Positions 16,155 through 25,471 of a stretch of 64,000 nt of DNA are shown here, piece after piece (position 1 is the stretch's first letter; every line of letters starts with the position of its first letter). The DNA lies in assembly GCA_015067835.1 (NCBI GenBank), contig SVLS01000002.1, positions 1-64,000 on the forward strand, given 5' to 3'. The notes beneath the pieces were generated by a model. It did no database searches. It was not told the DNA's origin and saw only the letters and a list, made by a program, of their open reading frames with translations. A program made the position numbers and the translations under genes. The DNA comes from Oscillospiraceae bacterium. GTDB taxonomy: Bacteria > Bacillota > Clostridia > Oscillospirales > Oscillospiraceae.

Positions 16155-17963
16155 ATGGGTAAAATTATTGGTATTGACTTGGGTACAACCAACTCTTGCG
16201 TGGCAGTTCTGGAAGGCGGCGAGCCCGTCGTTATCGCCAATGCAGAGGGCGGCAGAACCACCCCTTCCGTGGTGGGCTTCTCCAAGACCGGTGAGCGTCT
16301 GGTGGGTCAGGTAGCAAAGCGTCAGGCTGTTACCAACGCGACCCGCACCGTCTCTTCCATCAAGCGCCACATGGGCGAAAACTACAAGGTTGACATTGAC
16401 GGCAAGGCCTATACTCCCCAGGAAATCTCTGCAATGGTGCTGCAGAAGCTGAAGGCCGATGCAGAGGCATATCTGGGTCAGCCTGTTACCGAGGCAGTTA
16501 TCACCGTTCCTGCTTACTTCTCTGATGCACAGCGTCAGGCCACCAAGGATGCAGGCAAGATTGCCTGTCTGGATGTGAAGAGAATCGTCAACGAGCCCAC
16601 CGCAGCGGCTCTGGCTTACGGCCTGGATAAGGAAAATGAGCAGACCATTATGGTCTACGACCTGGGCGGCGGCACCTTCGACGTTTCCATTCTGGAAATC
16701 GGCGACGGCCTGGTAGAGGTTAAGGCAACTGCCGGCGATACCAAGCTGGGTGGTGACGATTTCGACCAGAGAATTATGGATTATCTGGTGGCAGAATTCA
16801 AAAAGGATGAGGGCATCGACCTGACAAATGACAAGGCAGCAATGCAGCGTCTGAAGGAAGCTGCCGAAAAGGCGAAAATCGAGCTGTCCGGCGTGACCAC
16901 CACCGTTGTAAATCTTCCTTATATCACTGCCAATGCAGAGGGCCCCAAGCACTTGGATGTGACCATCTCCCGTGCAAAGTTCAACGAGCTGACCCACGAT
17001 TTGGTGGAGCGCACCCTGAAGCCTGTTAACCAGGCTCTGTCCGATGCCGGCTTGAAGCCCAGCGACCTGCACAAGGTTCTGCTGGTTGGCGGTTCCACCC
17101 GTATTCCTGCGGTGCAGGAGGCTGTTAAGGGCATCACCGGCAAGGAAGGCTTCAAGGGCATCAACCCCGACGAATGTGTTGCCGTGGGCGCTGCCATCCA
17201 GGGCGGCGTTCTGACCGGCGATGTGCAGGATATTCTGCTGTTGGATGTCACCCCTCTGTCTCTGGGCATTGAGACCATGGGCGGCGTGTTCACCCGTCTG
17301 ATTGACCGCAACACCACCATTCCCACCCGTAAGAGCCAGATTTTCTCCACCGCTGCTGACGGTCAGACCTCCGTTGAGGTTCACGTTCTGCAGGGCGAAC
17401 GGGAAATGGCCGCTTACAACAAGACGCTGGGTCGCTTCCAGCTCAGCGGAATTGCTCCGGCACCCCGTGGCGTTCCCCAGATTGAGGTTACCTTCGACAT
17501 CGATGCCAACGGCATCGTGAAGGTTTCTGCCAAGGATTTGGGCACCGGCAAGGAGCAGAACATCTCCATTACCGCTTCCACCAACCTGTCCCAGGAGGAC
17601 ATCGACAAGGCTGTGAAGGAAGCTGAGCAGTTTGCCGCTGAGGATAAGGCAAAGAAGGAAGAAGTGGACACCCACAATATGGCCGACCAGACCGTTTACC
17701 AGACGGAAAAGGCGTTGGCAGACCTGGGCGACAAGATTTCCGAAGAGGAAAAGACCTCCATTCAGACCGCTGTTGACAAGCTGAAGGAAGCCAACAAGGG
17801 CAGCGATCTGGCTGCCATCAAGGAAGCAACTGAGGAAGTGCAGAAGGCCTTCTATGCTGTGTCCGAGAAGCTGTATCAGCAGGCAAATCCCCAGGGTCAG
17901 CCCGGTGCAGGCGCACCCGGCGATGACGGCGTGGTAGACGCAGACTACGAAACGGTTGACTAA
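16155..17963 (+). CDS. dnaK: Chaperone DnaK (Hsp70)
   Basis: 602 aa, typical of Gram-positive DnaK, which lacks a short ATPase-domain insertion found in E. coli. The ATPase domain opens [15 protein letters not shown], with [12 protein letters not shown] and [10 protein letters not shown]. The linker is [15 protein letters not shown]-like ([13 protein letters not shown]). The substrate-binding domain and helical lid follow, ending [10 protein letters not shown]. It refolds proteins with DnaJ and GrpE. AGGAGG precedes the ATG. A family B repeat separates it from dnaJ. Confidence 0.98.
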   Translation: MGKIIGIDLGTTNSCVAVLEGGEPVVIANAEGGRTTPSVVGFSKTGERLVGQVAKRQAVTNATRTVSSIKRHMGENYKVDIDGKAYTPQEISAMVLQKLKADAEAYLGQPVTEAVITVPAYFSDAQRQATKDAGKIACLDVKRIVNEPTAAALAYGLDKENEQTIMVYDLGGGTFDVSILEIGDGLVEVKATAGDTKLGGDDFDQRIMDYLVAEFKKDEGIDLTNDKAAMQRLKEAAEKAKIELSGVTTTVVNLPYITANAEGPKHLDVTISRAKFNELTHDLVERTLKPVNQALSDAGLKPSDLHKVLLVGGSTRIPAVQEAVKGITGKEGFKGINPDECVAVGAAIQGGVLTGDVQDILLLDVTPLSLGIETMGGVFTRLIDRNTTIPTRKSQIFSTAADGQTSVEVHVLQGEREMAAYNKTLGRFQLSGIAPAPRGVPQIEVTFDIDANGIVKVSAKDLGTGKEQNISITASTNLSQEDIDKAVKEAEQFAAEDKAKKEEVDTHNMADQTVYQTEKALADLGDKISEEEKTSIQTAVDKLKEANKGSDLAAIKEATEEVQKAFYAVSEKLYQQANPQGQPGAGAPGDDGVVDADYETVD

Positions 17964-18007
17964 ATCATGCAATAAGGGGCGGACGAACCGCCCCTTGTTG
18001 GTGTATA

Positions 18008-18113
18008 AAGCCTCCCTTGTGCAAAGGGAGGTGGCCGAGCGTTAGCGAGGACGGAGGGATTGATAATCCCCCACCGCTACGCGGAGCCCCCTTTACACAA
18101 GGGGGCCTTTAAT
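18008..18113. repeat. Family B palindromic repeat between dnaK and dnaJ
   Basis: The left arm begins AAAGCCTCCCTTGTGCAAAG, has the inner hairpin CGAGCG-TTAG-CGAGG-like segment and GGAGGGATTG. The inverted right arm has outer stem GCCCCC/GGGGGC and inner hairpin CCGCTACGCGG. It interrupts the heat-shock operon 45 bases after dnaK and ends 12 bases before the dnaJ start. Confidence 0.9.
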
Positions 18114-18125
18114 TGAGGTGAATTT

Positions 18126-19262
18126 ATGGCAGACAAACGAGATTATTATGAGGTGCTGGGTGTCGAAAAGGGCGCCAGCGCCGAGGATATAAAAAAAGCT
18201 TACCGAAAAATGGCGCTGAAATATCACCCCGACCGCAATCCGGACAACAAGGAGGCGGAGGAGAAATTCAAGGAAGCCTCCGAGGCCTACGAGGTTCTGT
18301 CCGATGATGAAAAGCGCTCCCGCTATGACCAGTTCGGTCACGCCGGCGTTGACCCCAATTACGGTGGCGGTCAGGGCGGCTACGGCGGTTTTGGCGGCTT
18401 TGGAGATTTTGGCGATTTGGGAGATATTTTCGGCTCCTTCTTTGGGGGCGGTACATCCCGCAGTGCCCGGCAAAATGCCCCGAGACGGGGCGAAGATGTG
18501 GGCGTACGGTTGGAATTGACCTTTGAGGAAGCCGCTTTCGGCTGCGAAAAAGAGGTCACAGTCACCCGGATTGAAAGCTGCTCCACTTGCCACGGCACTG
18601 GCTCGGCAGACGGCAGTACCGAAACCTGTTCCTACTGCCGCGGCGCAGGACAGGTGCGCTCCACCCAGAATTTCTTCGGAATGAATATTCAGTCCACCGA
18701 GACCTGTCCCCAATGTAACGGCCGGGGCAAAATCATCAAAACACCCTGCTCCACCTGCCGCGGCAAGGCCAAGGTGCGCCGTTCCCAGACAATAAAGGTG
18801 AAAATTCCTGCCGGTGTGGATCACGGTCAAGTGGTACGCGCCAGAGGAGAAGGCTGTGTAGGCAGCAACGGCGGCCCCAACGGTGATGTACTGGTGGATA
18901 TTCTCATTAAGCGCCACTCCATCTTCACACGGGATGGAAGCACCGTCTATTGTGAAGTGCCCATCAGCTTTACGCAGGCGGCACTGGGTGCAGAAATTCA
19001 AGTGCCCACGCTGGACGGCAAGGTGGATTTCGAAATTCCCGAGGGAACGCAGACCGGAACGGTCTTTACCCTTCGCGACAAGGGCATTCCTCAGGTGAAC
19101 AATCCCCGCCGCCGTGGCAATCAGAAGTTCACCGTGGTGGTGGAGACACCCACCCGGCTGAACAAGGAGCAGAAAGAGCTGTTCCGGAAGCTGGATGCCG
19201 TTTTGGATGAGACGCCCAAGCGCAAGAAGTTCTTTGAGACGATTAAGGATTTGTTTGATTAA
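18126..19262 (+). CDS. dnaJ: Chaperone DnaJ (Hsp40)
   Basis: 378 aa type I DnaJ. The J domain has the HPD motif (YHPDRNPDN, residues about 34-36), followed by a Gly/Phe-rich region (about 75-110). The zinc domain holds four CxxCxGx(G/A) repeats ([32 protein letters not shown]), with the last Gly replaced by Ala. C-terminal substrate-binding domains complete it. It delivers clients to DnaK and stimulates its ATPase. It is the last gene of the operon and is followed by a terminator. Confidence 0.97.
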   Translation: MADKRDYYEVLGVEKGASAEDIKKAYRKMALKYHPDRNPDNKEAEEKFKEASEAYEVLSDDEKRSRYDQFGHAGVDPNYGGGQGGYGGFGGFGDFGDLGDIFGSFFGGGTSRSARQNAPRRGEDVGVRLELTFEEAAFGCEKEVTVTRIESCSTCHGTGSADGSTETCSYCRGAGQVRSTQNFFGMNIQSTETCPQCNGRGKIIKTPCSTCRGKAKVRRSQTIKVKIPAGVDHGQVVRARGEGCVGSNGGPNGDVLVDILIKRHSIFTRDGSTVYCEVPISFTQAALGAEIQVPTLDGKVDFEIPEGTQTGTVFTLRDKGIPQVNNPRRRGNQKFTVVVETPTRLNKEQKELFRKLDAVLDETPKRKKFFETIKDLFD

Positions 19263-19268
19263 GAAAAA

Positions 19269-19298
19269 GCCATCCGTTTTGAAACGGATGGCTTTTTG
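19269..19298 (+). terminator. Terminator of the hrcA operon
   Basis: The 11-bp stem GCCATCCGTTT/AAACGGATGGC has a 2-base loop and is followed by TTTTTG, 7 bases after the dnaJ stop codon. Confidence 0.9.
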
Positions 19299-19325
19299 CT
19301 GCAATGTTTGGAAATTTTAAGTTTG

Positions 19326-19717
19326 TGTCATTGCGAGGAGGGCGAATGCCCGACGTGGCAATCTCCTGGTACTACCCATCGACACATTTCACAGCAACAA
19401 ACATCCCACCGGGAGATTCCCACGGTCGCTGCGCTCCCTCGGAATGACATAAAAAGTCGTGTCATTGCGAGGAGGGCGAATGCCTGACGTGGCAATCTCC
19501 TGGTAACATCTATCGACACATTTTGCAGTAACAAACTGCGCACCGGGAGATTCCCACGGTCGCTGCGCTCCCTCGGAATGACATAAAAAGTCGTGTCATT
19601 GCGAGGAGGGCGAATGCCCGACGTGGCAATCTCCTGGTAACATCTACCGACACATTTTGCAGTAACAAACTGCGCATCGGGAGATTCCCACGGTCGCCTT
19701 GCGACCTCGGAATGACA
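19326..19717. repeat. Tandem array of three full family A elements, period 134 bp
   Basis: Elements at 19326-19449, 19460-19583 and 19594-19717, each exactly 124 bp, are joined by the 10-base linker TAAAAAGTCG. All have the left inner hairpin GGGCGAATGCCC (one with a T) and right arms in the GGAAT/ATTCC form. The third differs in its right inner hairpin (GTCGCCTTGCGAC instead of GTCGCTGCGCTCC). The array fills the dnaJ-ricT gap; no gene is in it. Confidence 0.95.
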
Positions 19718-19744
19718 CAGGGACGGGAAACCCGTCCCCTATAT

Positions 19745-19776
19745 ATGCAAAATCGCCCTGCGAAAGCAGGGCGATT
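19745..19776 (-). terminator. Terminator of the ricT operon
   Basis: On the minus strand the stem AATCGCCCTGC/GCAGGGCGATT with loop TTTC is followed by TTTGCATAT, 12 bases after the ricT stop codon. Confidence 0.8.
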
Positions 19777-19788
19777 CCTTTTTACAAC

Positions 19789-20997
19789 TTATTCCGCCTG
19801 TTTGGGCTTGCGATGGCGGTTGCGGTGATGGCGGCGATTGCCGTTTTTCCGATTTTCTCCCTCCGGTGCGGTCTTGGGCGCTTCTGCCTTGGCTTCTTCC
19901 GGCTTCGGCTCTTGCTCCTTGCGCTCGGAACGGGGTTTGCGATGGCGGTTGCGGCGGGAACGCTTGGTTTTTTCCTCCGCTTCTGCCTGCGGTTCTTCCT
20001 CTGCCGGAGCAGCTGCCTGTGCCGCTGCCATTTCTTCCATACTCTCGATGAACTTCACCGGAGTCAGGAAGGCCGGCTCTACAAACTCCTTCCGCCGGTT
20101 TTTCTTGCCATTTCCGGAAATCGGCGCCAAATCATCGGGGATGGGCGGGTCATTTTTCTTTGCCTTTCCACTGCGCAGAACGGCAATTTCGCTGTTGGCA
20201 CAGGTGACGATGGTCTCCGGCTCATTCTCCAGACGAACCTTGACCCGCTGCCGCAGCAAATCCACCTCCGTAATGGTTCCGCGACCCTCCGGCGTATCTA
20301 CGAAGGATTCCGCCTTGGGCGCAGTACGAAGCAAATCCTCATAAGCATCCTGCTCATACTTCAGGCAGCACATCAGCCGACCGCAGGTGCCGGAAATTTT
20401 CACCGGATTCAGGCTGAGGTTCTGGGTTTTCGCCATTTTGATGGACACCGGCTGGAAATCATCCAAAAAGCTTGCACAGCAGAAGGGTCGGCCGCAAATG
20501 CCCAGACCGCCTACCATTTTTGCCTTGTCCCGGACGCCAATCTGCCGCAGCTCAATCCGTGTATGAAACACGCCGGCCAGATTTTTCACCAATTCCCGGA
20601 AATCCACCCGCTCATCTGCGGTGAAGAAAAAGAGAATTTTGCTGCCGTCAAAGGAGCATTCTGCGCTGACCAGCTGCATATCCAGCCCGTATTCCGCCAC
20701 TTTTTCCAGGCAGACCTCATAGGCCTTTTGCTCTTTTTCCATATTTTTCGCCGCCGTGGCCTCATCCTGCGCATTGGCAATGCGCAGCACCGGACGCAGG
20801 GGGGACACCACATCCCGGGAGGGAATTTTGTGGTTGCCGCCGACACAGGTGCCGAATTCCGGACCGCGGGCGGTATCAATAATCACATGGTCGCCTGCCT
20901 TGCAGGTCAGTCCGTTAGGGTCGAAAAAATAGATTTTCTGACCGGCACGGAACTGGATATCCACGACCTCAACAGTGGTCTGTTTTGTTTCTTCCAT
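19789..20997 (-). CDS. ricT: PSP1-domain protein, RicT/YaaT type, with basic C-terminal tail
   Basis: 402 aa. The first about 260 residues are the PSP1 domain of B. subtilis YaaT/RicT. They carry the conserved cysteines of GICGRPFCCASFL and CGRLMCCLKYEQ that bind an iron-sulfur cluster in the RicAFT complex. That complex acts with RNase Y in mRNA maturation and affects phosphorelay output. The last about 110 residues are a low-complexity Lys/Arg/Glu/Pro tail (RRNRHRKP, RRHHRNRHRKPKQ), longer than in YaaT. Start 20997 is set by AAGGAG. It lies 37 bases after holB, the classic holB-yaaT neighbourhood. Confidence 0.88.
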   Translation of the reverse strand: MEETKQTTVEVVDIQFRAGQKIYFFDPNGLTCKAGDHVIIDTARGPEFGTCVGGNHKIPSRDVVSPLRPVLRIANAQDEATAAKNMEKEQKAYEVCLEKVAEYGLDMQLVSAECSFDGSKILFFFTADERVDFRELVKNLAGVFHTRIELRQIGVRDKAKMVGGLGICGRPFCCASFLDDFQPVSIKMAKTQNLSLNPVKISGTCGRLMCCLKYEQDAYEDLLRTAPKAESFVDTPEGRGTITEVDLLRQRVKVRLENEPETIVTCANSEIAVLRSGKAKKNDPPIPDDLAPISGNGKKNRRKEFVEPAFLTPVKFIESMEEMAAAQAAAPAEEEPQAEAEEKTKRSRRNRHRKPRSERKEQEPKPEEAKAEAPKTAPEGENRKNGNRRHHRNRHRKPKQAE

Positions 20998-21034
20998 TGG
21001 TTTCTCCTTATCAAACGGCAGACGCCGTAAAATT

Positions 21035-21982
21035 TCATCGTAATTGCCACACCAGATAGCCGCAAACGGCCGCCGGGGAGACATTGCTCCGGGCATAAGT
21101 AACGGTTTTTTGCAGCTGGGTAATGGCCTGCATCAAATCCTGAGGGCTGCGCTGGGCGGAGAGGGCTTTGGTCAGCGGATGAAGCGGACGCATTCCGCTT
21201 CGGCAGGCCAGTGCCTCCTCCAGAAAGGAAATCCAGCTTTCCAGCATCGCAATCAGCTGGTCGCGCTTCCATTTTTCCATGGAAACCAGCACTTTTGTCA
21301 GCTCCAGACTGTTCTTTTCCCCATAGGCACGCAAAAATTGCTCCGTCTGAGGCGGCAGGACGTTTCCCTGCTCCAGAAGCTCTCTTGCCTGTCCCAAATA
21401 ACCGCCGCTGCGCACCGCGGCAGCGGTCAGCGCCTCCTGAGAGGCCTCCGGAAATTCCCGGGACAGTTGGGTCGTCAGCAAGGATTCCGGCAGGCTCTGC
21501 AGCTTCAGCTCCGTACAACGGGAGCGCACCGTCGGCAGTACCTGCTCCGGATTGTTGGTCAGCAGGATGAACACACCGTAAGCAGGCGGCTCTTCCAAAA
21601 TTTTCAGCAGGGCATTTTGCCCCTCCACATTCAATTCCTGAGGGAAAATATAGATTTTCCGTTCGCTTTCGTTGGGACGAATATACACATCCTCCCGATA
21701 TTGCCGCACGATTTTCACCGCCACCGCCTTATGCTCCGGGTCTTCCACGGTAATCACATCCGGGTGGTTGTTTTCCATCACCTTTCTGCATGGCCCACAG
21801 GAAAGACAGGGGCGGTGGTCCTTTTGACACAGGATTGCCGCCGCCAGCAAGCGTGCCAAGGTATGCTTGCCGGATCCGGTGGGACCGGAAAGCAGGTAAA
21901 AGTGAGAATTCCGGCCCTGATTCAGGCTTTTTGTTAAGTTTTCCTTCAGCCGGTCATTTCCCAGCAGGGTCTCAAAGGCCAT
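21035..21982 (-). CDS. holB: DNA polymerase III delta-prime subunit
   Basis: 315 aa clamp-loader ATPase-fold protein. The P-loop is GPTGSGKHT (residues about 33-41), the zinc module is CLSCGPCRKV, and the SRC motif (VRSRCTEL, near residue 153) marks the arginine finger. The N-terminal two thirds match gamma/tau/delta-prime proteins; the C terminus is a helical collar. It loads the DnaN clamp during replication. It precedes ricT in an operon, as in B. subtilis. Confidence 0.92.
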   Translation of the reverse strand: MAFETLLGNDRLKENLTKSLNQGRNSHFYLLSGPTGSGKHTLARLLAAAILCQKDHRPCLSCGPCRKVMENNHPDVITVEDPEHKAVAVKIVRQYREDVYIRPNESERKIYIFPQELNVEGQNALLKILEEPPAYGVFILLTNNPEQVLPTVRSRCTELKLQSLPESLLTTQLSREFPEASQEALTAAAVRSGGYLGQARELLEQGNVLPPQTEQFLRAYGEKNSLELTKVLVSMEKWKRDQLIAMLESWISFLEEALACRSGMRPLHPLTKALSAQRSPQDLMQAITQLQKTVTYARSNVSPAAVCGYLVWQLR

Positions 21983-22058
21983 GGTTTTCTCCTTTTTGTT
22001 TTTAATATGTCACCGGTGTGGCATTCTCCACCCTACCACGTCATTGTGCGTTTTCCTT

Positions 22059-23672
22059 TTAGCCCCACAAGGCGGAAAGCATGGGAATCACTTGCTTCTT
22101 CCGGCTCATCACCTTAGGCAGGAACAAGGTGTTGTCCTTTGGCATCACATTAAAGGCCTGGTGGATGATTTCATCGTCCCCCAAGTAGATAATTTGCGTG
22201 CCCTCCATCAGCACATCAGTAAGCATCAAAATCATCATAGAGAAGCCCTTTTGCTCTGCCAGAGCCCGCATTTCTGCCAGGAATTCCTCTTTTCGCTCCA
22301 GCATCCTGGGGCTGTCCACGCAGGTGATTTGAGAAACCGCCAGGTCGTGGCCCGCAATGTGGAATTCCTTGTAATCCGACAGCAGTAAATCCTTCACCGT
22401 TTTGGACTCCAGCGAGGCGGAGAAAATTTCCCGTCCCAGCTCATCCAGAGAAATATTGGCAATTCGCGCCATCCGCTCCGCTGTGCGGATGTCCCGCTCC
22501 GTACAGGTGGGGGATTTGAACATAACCGTATCGGACAAAATGGCGGCGGCCATCATTCCCGCCATCTTTTCCGAGGGCATCAAGCCCTTATCCTGGAACA
22601 TTCCGGCGATGATGGTATTGGTAGAGCCCACCGGCTCATTGCGCACATAAATGGGATTGGTGGTCTGAATATCCGCCAGGCGGTGATGGTCGATGATTTC
22701 CAGGATTTCCGCCTCCTCCAGACCGGGAACGGACTGGGCGGCTTCATTGTGGTCCACCAGTACCACTCTTTTGCGGCGGGGACGGAGCAGGTGATACCGG
22801 CTCAAAACGCCCACAACCTTTTCATTTTCGTCCAAAATGGGGTAGCTGGAGAAGCGGTGCTTCAGCATCTTCTCCTTCACATCGTCCACCCGGTCCTCCA
22901 AATGGAAGCAAACCAGATTTTGACCGCCGGAAATGCGCCCGATGGGGATGGACTGGAAAATCAACCGTGCTGCCCGATAAGCATCAAAGGGGGTAGAGAT
23001 GATGCAGGTTTTTGTAGGAAGCTGACGCAGCTCCTCGGAAAGCTCTGCCTGACACAGCACCAGACAATTTACATTCATTTCCAGCGCCCGGCGAATCATA
23101 TCCGGCTGATGACCGCACAAAACCACCGTTTCCCGGCTGTTAAACAGTAAATTTTCCCGGCTCTGGGGCAATGCAATGGTCACATCTCCGGAGATTTCGT
23201 CCGTTAATTCCCCGGCCTCATTGAGAACCTTGCCCTCCAAAACGGAAAGCACATTGAAAAGCGGTACTGCATTCAGCCGACCGGCAGAAACCAGATTCAT
23301 ATTGTAGTCCGCCACATCGGTGCGGGAAAGCATTCCGTACAGTGTACCGTCTTCATTGGCGATGGGAATGGCCTGAATGCCGTCGTAACGTCCCAGCTCC
23401 TCCCAAGCCCGTCCCGTGGTGACAGCGGTGGAAAATACAGGGGGTGTATCAAAATCCAGATCCTTTACCTGGGTGTAAACATTATTTATGCGCTGCGGAG
23501 GCTGAAAGCCAAAGCAATTCAGCACAATCTGGGTCTCGTCTGACACCTGACCCAGGCACGCTGCCTCATATTCCCGGTCGCCCAGCGCATTGCGCAAGGC
23601 GGCATAAGCCATTGCGCCAACGATGGAATCCGTGTCCGGATTGCGGTGACCGATGACATAAATGTTGTCCAT
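22059..23672 (-). CDS. ppaC: Manganese-dependent inorganic pyrophosphatase with CBS and DRTGG domains
   Basis: 537 aa. The family II pyrophosphatase DHH core is split. N-terminal motifs are GHRNPDTDSI (metal ligands near residues 8-14) and, after the insert, VDHNE and IDHHR, followed by a C-terminal DHHA2 domain. The insert of about 240 residues holds two CBS domains around a DRTGG domain, which in known homologues bind AMP, ADP or diadenosine polyphosphates and set activity. It hydrolyses PPi in the cytoplasm. Start 23672 follows GGAGG. A TATAAT box lies at 23736-23741. Confidence 0.93.
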   Translation of the reverse strand: MDNIYVIGHRNPDTDSIVGAMAYAALRNALGDREYEAACLGQVSDETQIVLNCFGFQPPQRINNVYTQVKDLDFDTPPVFSTAVTTGRAWEELGRYDGIQAIPIANEDGTLYGMLSRTDVADYNMNLVSAGRLNAVPLFNVLSVLEGKVLNEAGELTDEISGDVTIALPQSRENLLFNSRETVVLCGHQPDMIRRALEMNVNCLVLCQAELSEELRQLPTKTCIISTPFDAYRAARLIFQSIPIGRISGGQNLVCFHLEDRVDDVKEKMLKHRFSSYPILDENEKVVGVLSRYHLLRPRRKRVVLVDHNEAAQSVPGLEEAEILEIIDHHRLADIQTTNPIYVRNEPVGSTNTIIAGMFQDKGLMPSEKMAGMMAAAILSDTVMFKSPTCTERDIRTAERMARIANISLDELGREIFSASLESKTVKDLLLSDYKEFHIAGHDLAVSQITCVDSPRMLERKEEFLAEMRALAEQKGFSMMILMLTDVLMEGTQIIYLGDDEIIHQAFNVMPKDNTLFLPKVMSRKKQVIPMLSALWG

Positions 23673-23795
23673 ATTGGGTTCCTCCTTATAAAGTATACAC
23701 ATTCAAAAACCAAAGAGTAAACCACTCCATATAATATTATACTGTTATTCGTGTAAAATAGCAAGCATAAAACGGAAATGTGTACATCCCACCAC

Positions 23796-23824
23796 TTGCT
23801 TTTTTTAGCGGAATGGATTAAAAT
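23796..23824 (+). promoter_or_regulatory. Promoter of galE
   Basis: TTGCTT (23796-23801), a 17-base spacer, and TAAAAT (23819-23824), 29 bases before the galE ATG. It is divergent from ppaC. Confidence 0.6.
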
Positions 23825-23853
23825 GAAAGAAAAAATGATTGTGAGGGAAAGCT

Positions 23854-24870
23854 ATGAATGTTTTAGTTACCGGTGGTGCCGGCTATATCGGTTCTCACAC
23901 CTGCGTGGAGCTGCTGGAAAGCGGCTACGGCGTTGTGGTGGTGGACAATCTGTGCAACTCCAACCCGGAAAGCCTGAAGCGGGTGCAGGAAATCACCGGC
24001 AAGAGCCTGAAATTTTATGAGGGCGATGTCCGGGATGAGTCCCTTCTGCGGAAAATCTTTGCAGAAAATGAAATTGGCTGCGTGATTCACTTTGCCGGCC
24101 TGAAGGCGGTTGGCGAATCCGTGGCTATGCCTTGGGAATACTATGACAATAACCTGAATTCCACCCTGATTCTGACCAAGGTGATGAAGGAAGTGGGTAT
24201 GAAGAATATTATTTTCTCCTCTTCCGCCACTGTCTATACCGCCGACAATGAAATGCCCCTGCGGGAAAATTCCCGTACCGGCAACTGCACCAACCCTTAC
24301 GGCTGGACCAAGTATATGACGGAGCAGATTCTGTCCGGTATGGCACACGCAGACAAGGAATGGGGCATCGTGCTTTTGCGGTACTTCAATCCCATCGGTG
24401 CCCACATCAGCGGCCGTATCGGCGAAGATCCCCGGGGAATTCCCAATAATTTGATGCCCTATATCACACAGGTCGCCGTTGGTCGCCGGGAAAAGCTCAG
24501 CGTCTTCGGCAATGATTACGACACGCCTGACGGCACCGGCGTCCGGGATTACATCCACGTGGTAGATCTGGCGAAGGGCCATGTGGCAGCAGTAAAGTAT
24601 GTGGTGAACAATTCCGGCTGCGAGGTCTTTAACCTGGGAACCGGTACCGGCTATTCCGTGCTGGATATGGTCAACAGCTTCGTGTCTGTGAACAATGTGG
24701 CTGTGCCCTATGTGATTACGGAGCGTCGCCCCGGCGACATCGGCACTTGCTACGCTGACCCTGCCAAGAGCGCAGAAAAGCTGGGCTGGAAAGCAGAAAA
24801 AACTCTGGACGATATGTGCCGGGATTCCTGGAATTGGCAAAAGAATAACCCCATGGGCTACGGTGAATAA
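23854..24870 (+). CDS. galE: UDP-glucose 4-epimerase
   Basis: 338 aa extended short-chain dehydrogenase. The NAD-binding motif GGAGYIGSHT is at residues 7-16 and SSSATVY plus the YGWTKYMTE region gives the catalytic Ser/Thr-Tyr-Lys set (Tyr near 149, Lys near 153). YFNPIGAH is a substrate-loop motif. It interconverts UDP-glucose and UDP-galactose for galactose use and cell-surface glycans. It has its own promoter and terminator, and no other Leloir genes are adjacent. Confidence 0.95.
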   Translation: MNVLVTGGAGYIGSHTCVELLESGYGVVVVDNLCNSNPESLKRVQEITGKSLKFYEGDVRDESLLRKIFAENEIGCVIHFAGLKAVGESVAMPWEYYDNNLNSTLILTKVMKEVGMKNIIFSSSATVYTADNEMPLRENSRTGNCTNPYGWTKYMTEQILSGMAHADKEWGIVLLRYFNPIGAHISGRIGEDPRGIPNNLMPYITQVAVGRREKLSVFGNDYDTPDGTGVRDYIHVVDLAKGHVAAVKYVVNNSGCEVFNLGTGTGYSVLDMVNSFVSVNNVAVPYVITERRPGDIGTCYADPAKSAEKLGWKAEKTLDDMCRDSWNWQKNNPMGYGE

Positions 24871-24874
24871 TCCA

Positions 24875-24902
24875 ACGGGCGGCAATTTGCCGCCCGTTTT
24901 TT
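24875..24902 (+). terminator. Terminator of galE
   Basis: The 11-bp stem ACGGGCGGCAA/TTGCCGCCCGT with a single central T is followed by TTTTT. The same 23-base sequence is the degV terminator at 62973-62995. Confidence 0.85.
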
Positions 24903-24903
24903 A

Positions 24904-25212
24904 TGTCATTGCGAGGAGCGAAGCGACGTGGCAATCTCCCGGTACGTAGTTTGTTCCTGCAATACATATCGTCAGATGTTCCCAGGAGATTCCCACGGCC
25001 CGTTGGGCCTCGGAATGACATGCTATATCGTAAAATGTCCCATTTATGTCATTGCGAGGAGCGAAGCGACGTGGCAATTCCCCCACCACGTCATTGCGAG
25101 GAGGGCATAAGCCCGACGTGGCAATCTCCTGGCACCATCTACCGACACATTTCGCAGCAACAAACTACGTACCGGGAGATTCCCACGGTCGCTACGCTCC
25201 CTCGGAATGACA
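24904..25212. repeat. Family A pair with an intervening arm
   Basis: A 117-bp element at 24904-25020 (left hairpin AGCGAAGCG, right hairpin GGCCCAACGGGCC) is followed by an AT-rich linker, a single arm at about 25048-25083, and a 124-bp element at 25089-25212 (left hairpin GGGCATAAGCCC). The linker TCGTAAAATGTCCCATTTA is a relative, in reverse, of the linker in the arrays at 32.9 and 36.6 kb. Confidence 0.9.
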
Positions 25213-25230
25213 TACAAATAAATACATCAA

Positions 25231-25351
25231 GCAAAGCCCTCCCCTTTGGGGAGGGTGGCCGAGCGCCAGCGAGATCGGGGGAGGTACGCCTCTTCCGTCA
25301 TTTGCTCGTCCCTCGCAAATGCCACCTTCCCCAGAGGGGAAGGCTTTTTTA
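25231..25351. repeat. Family B palindromic repeat, full length
   Basis: The left arm has outer stem CCCTCCCC/GGGGAGGG, then GTGGCCGAGCG and GGGGGAGG. The inverted right arm has inner hairpin CATTTGC-TCGTCCCTC-GCAAATG and outer stem CCTTCCCC/GGGGAAGG followed by TTTTTT, which could terminate transcription on the plus strand. The gap 24871-25471 holds only this, the family A pair, and the SDR promoter. Confidence 0.85.
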
Positions 25352-25398
25352 CGTCGTGGCAATCCAAATCCTTACCTTTTAAAAATCCATCTTTCCTC

Positions 25399-25427
25399 TT
25401 GTGTTTTCTCCAAAAAAATGGTAGGAT
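25399..25427 (+). promoter_or_regulatory. Promoter of the SDR-rpiB genes
   Basis: TTGTGT (25399-25404), a 17-base spacer, and TAGGAT (25422-25427), 44 bases before the ATG. Confidence 0.5.
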
Positions 25428-25471
25428 AACAACGGAACCGCTCCGGCGGATGTTTTGTAGGAGTTGTAAGA

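Noticed and set aside
16134-17972. A 612-codon open frame antisense to dnaK
   Set aside because: Shadow of dnaK codon usage; no start site or family match.
19326-19717. Regularly spaced repeats resembling a CRISPR array
   Set aside because: Units are 124 bp with identical 10-base linkers. There are no unique spacers and no cas genes.
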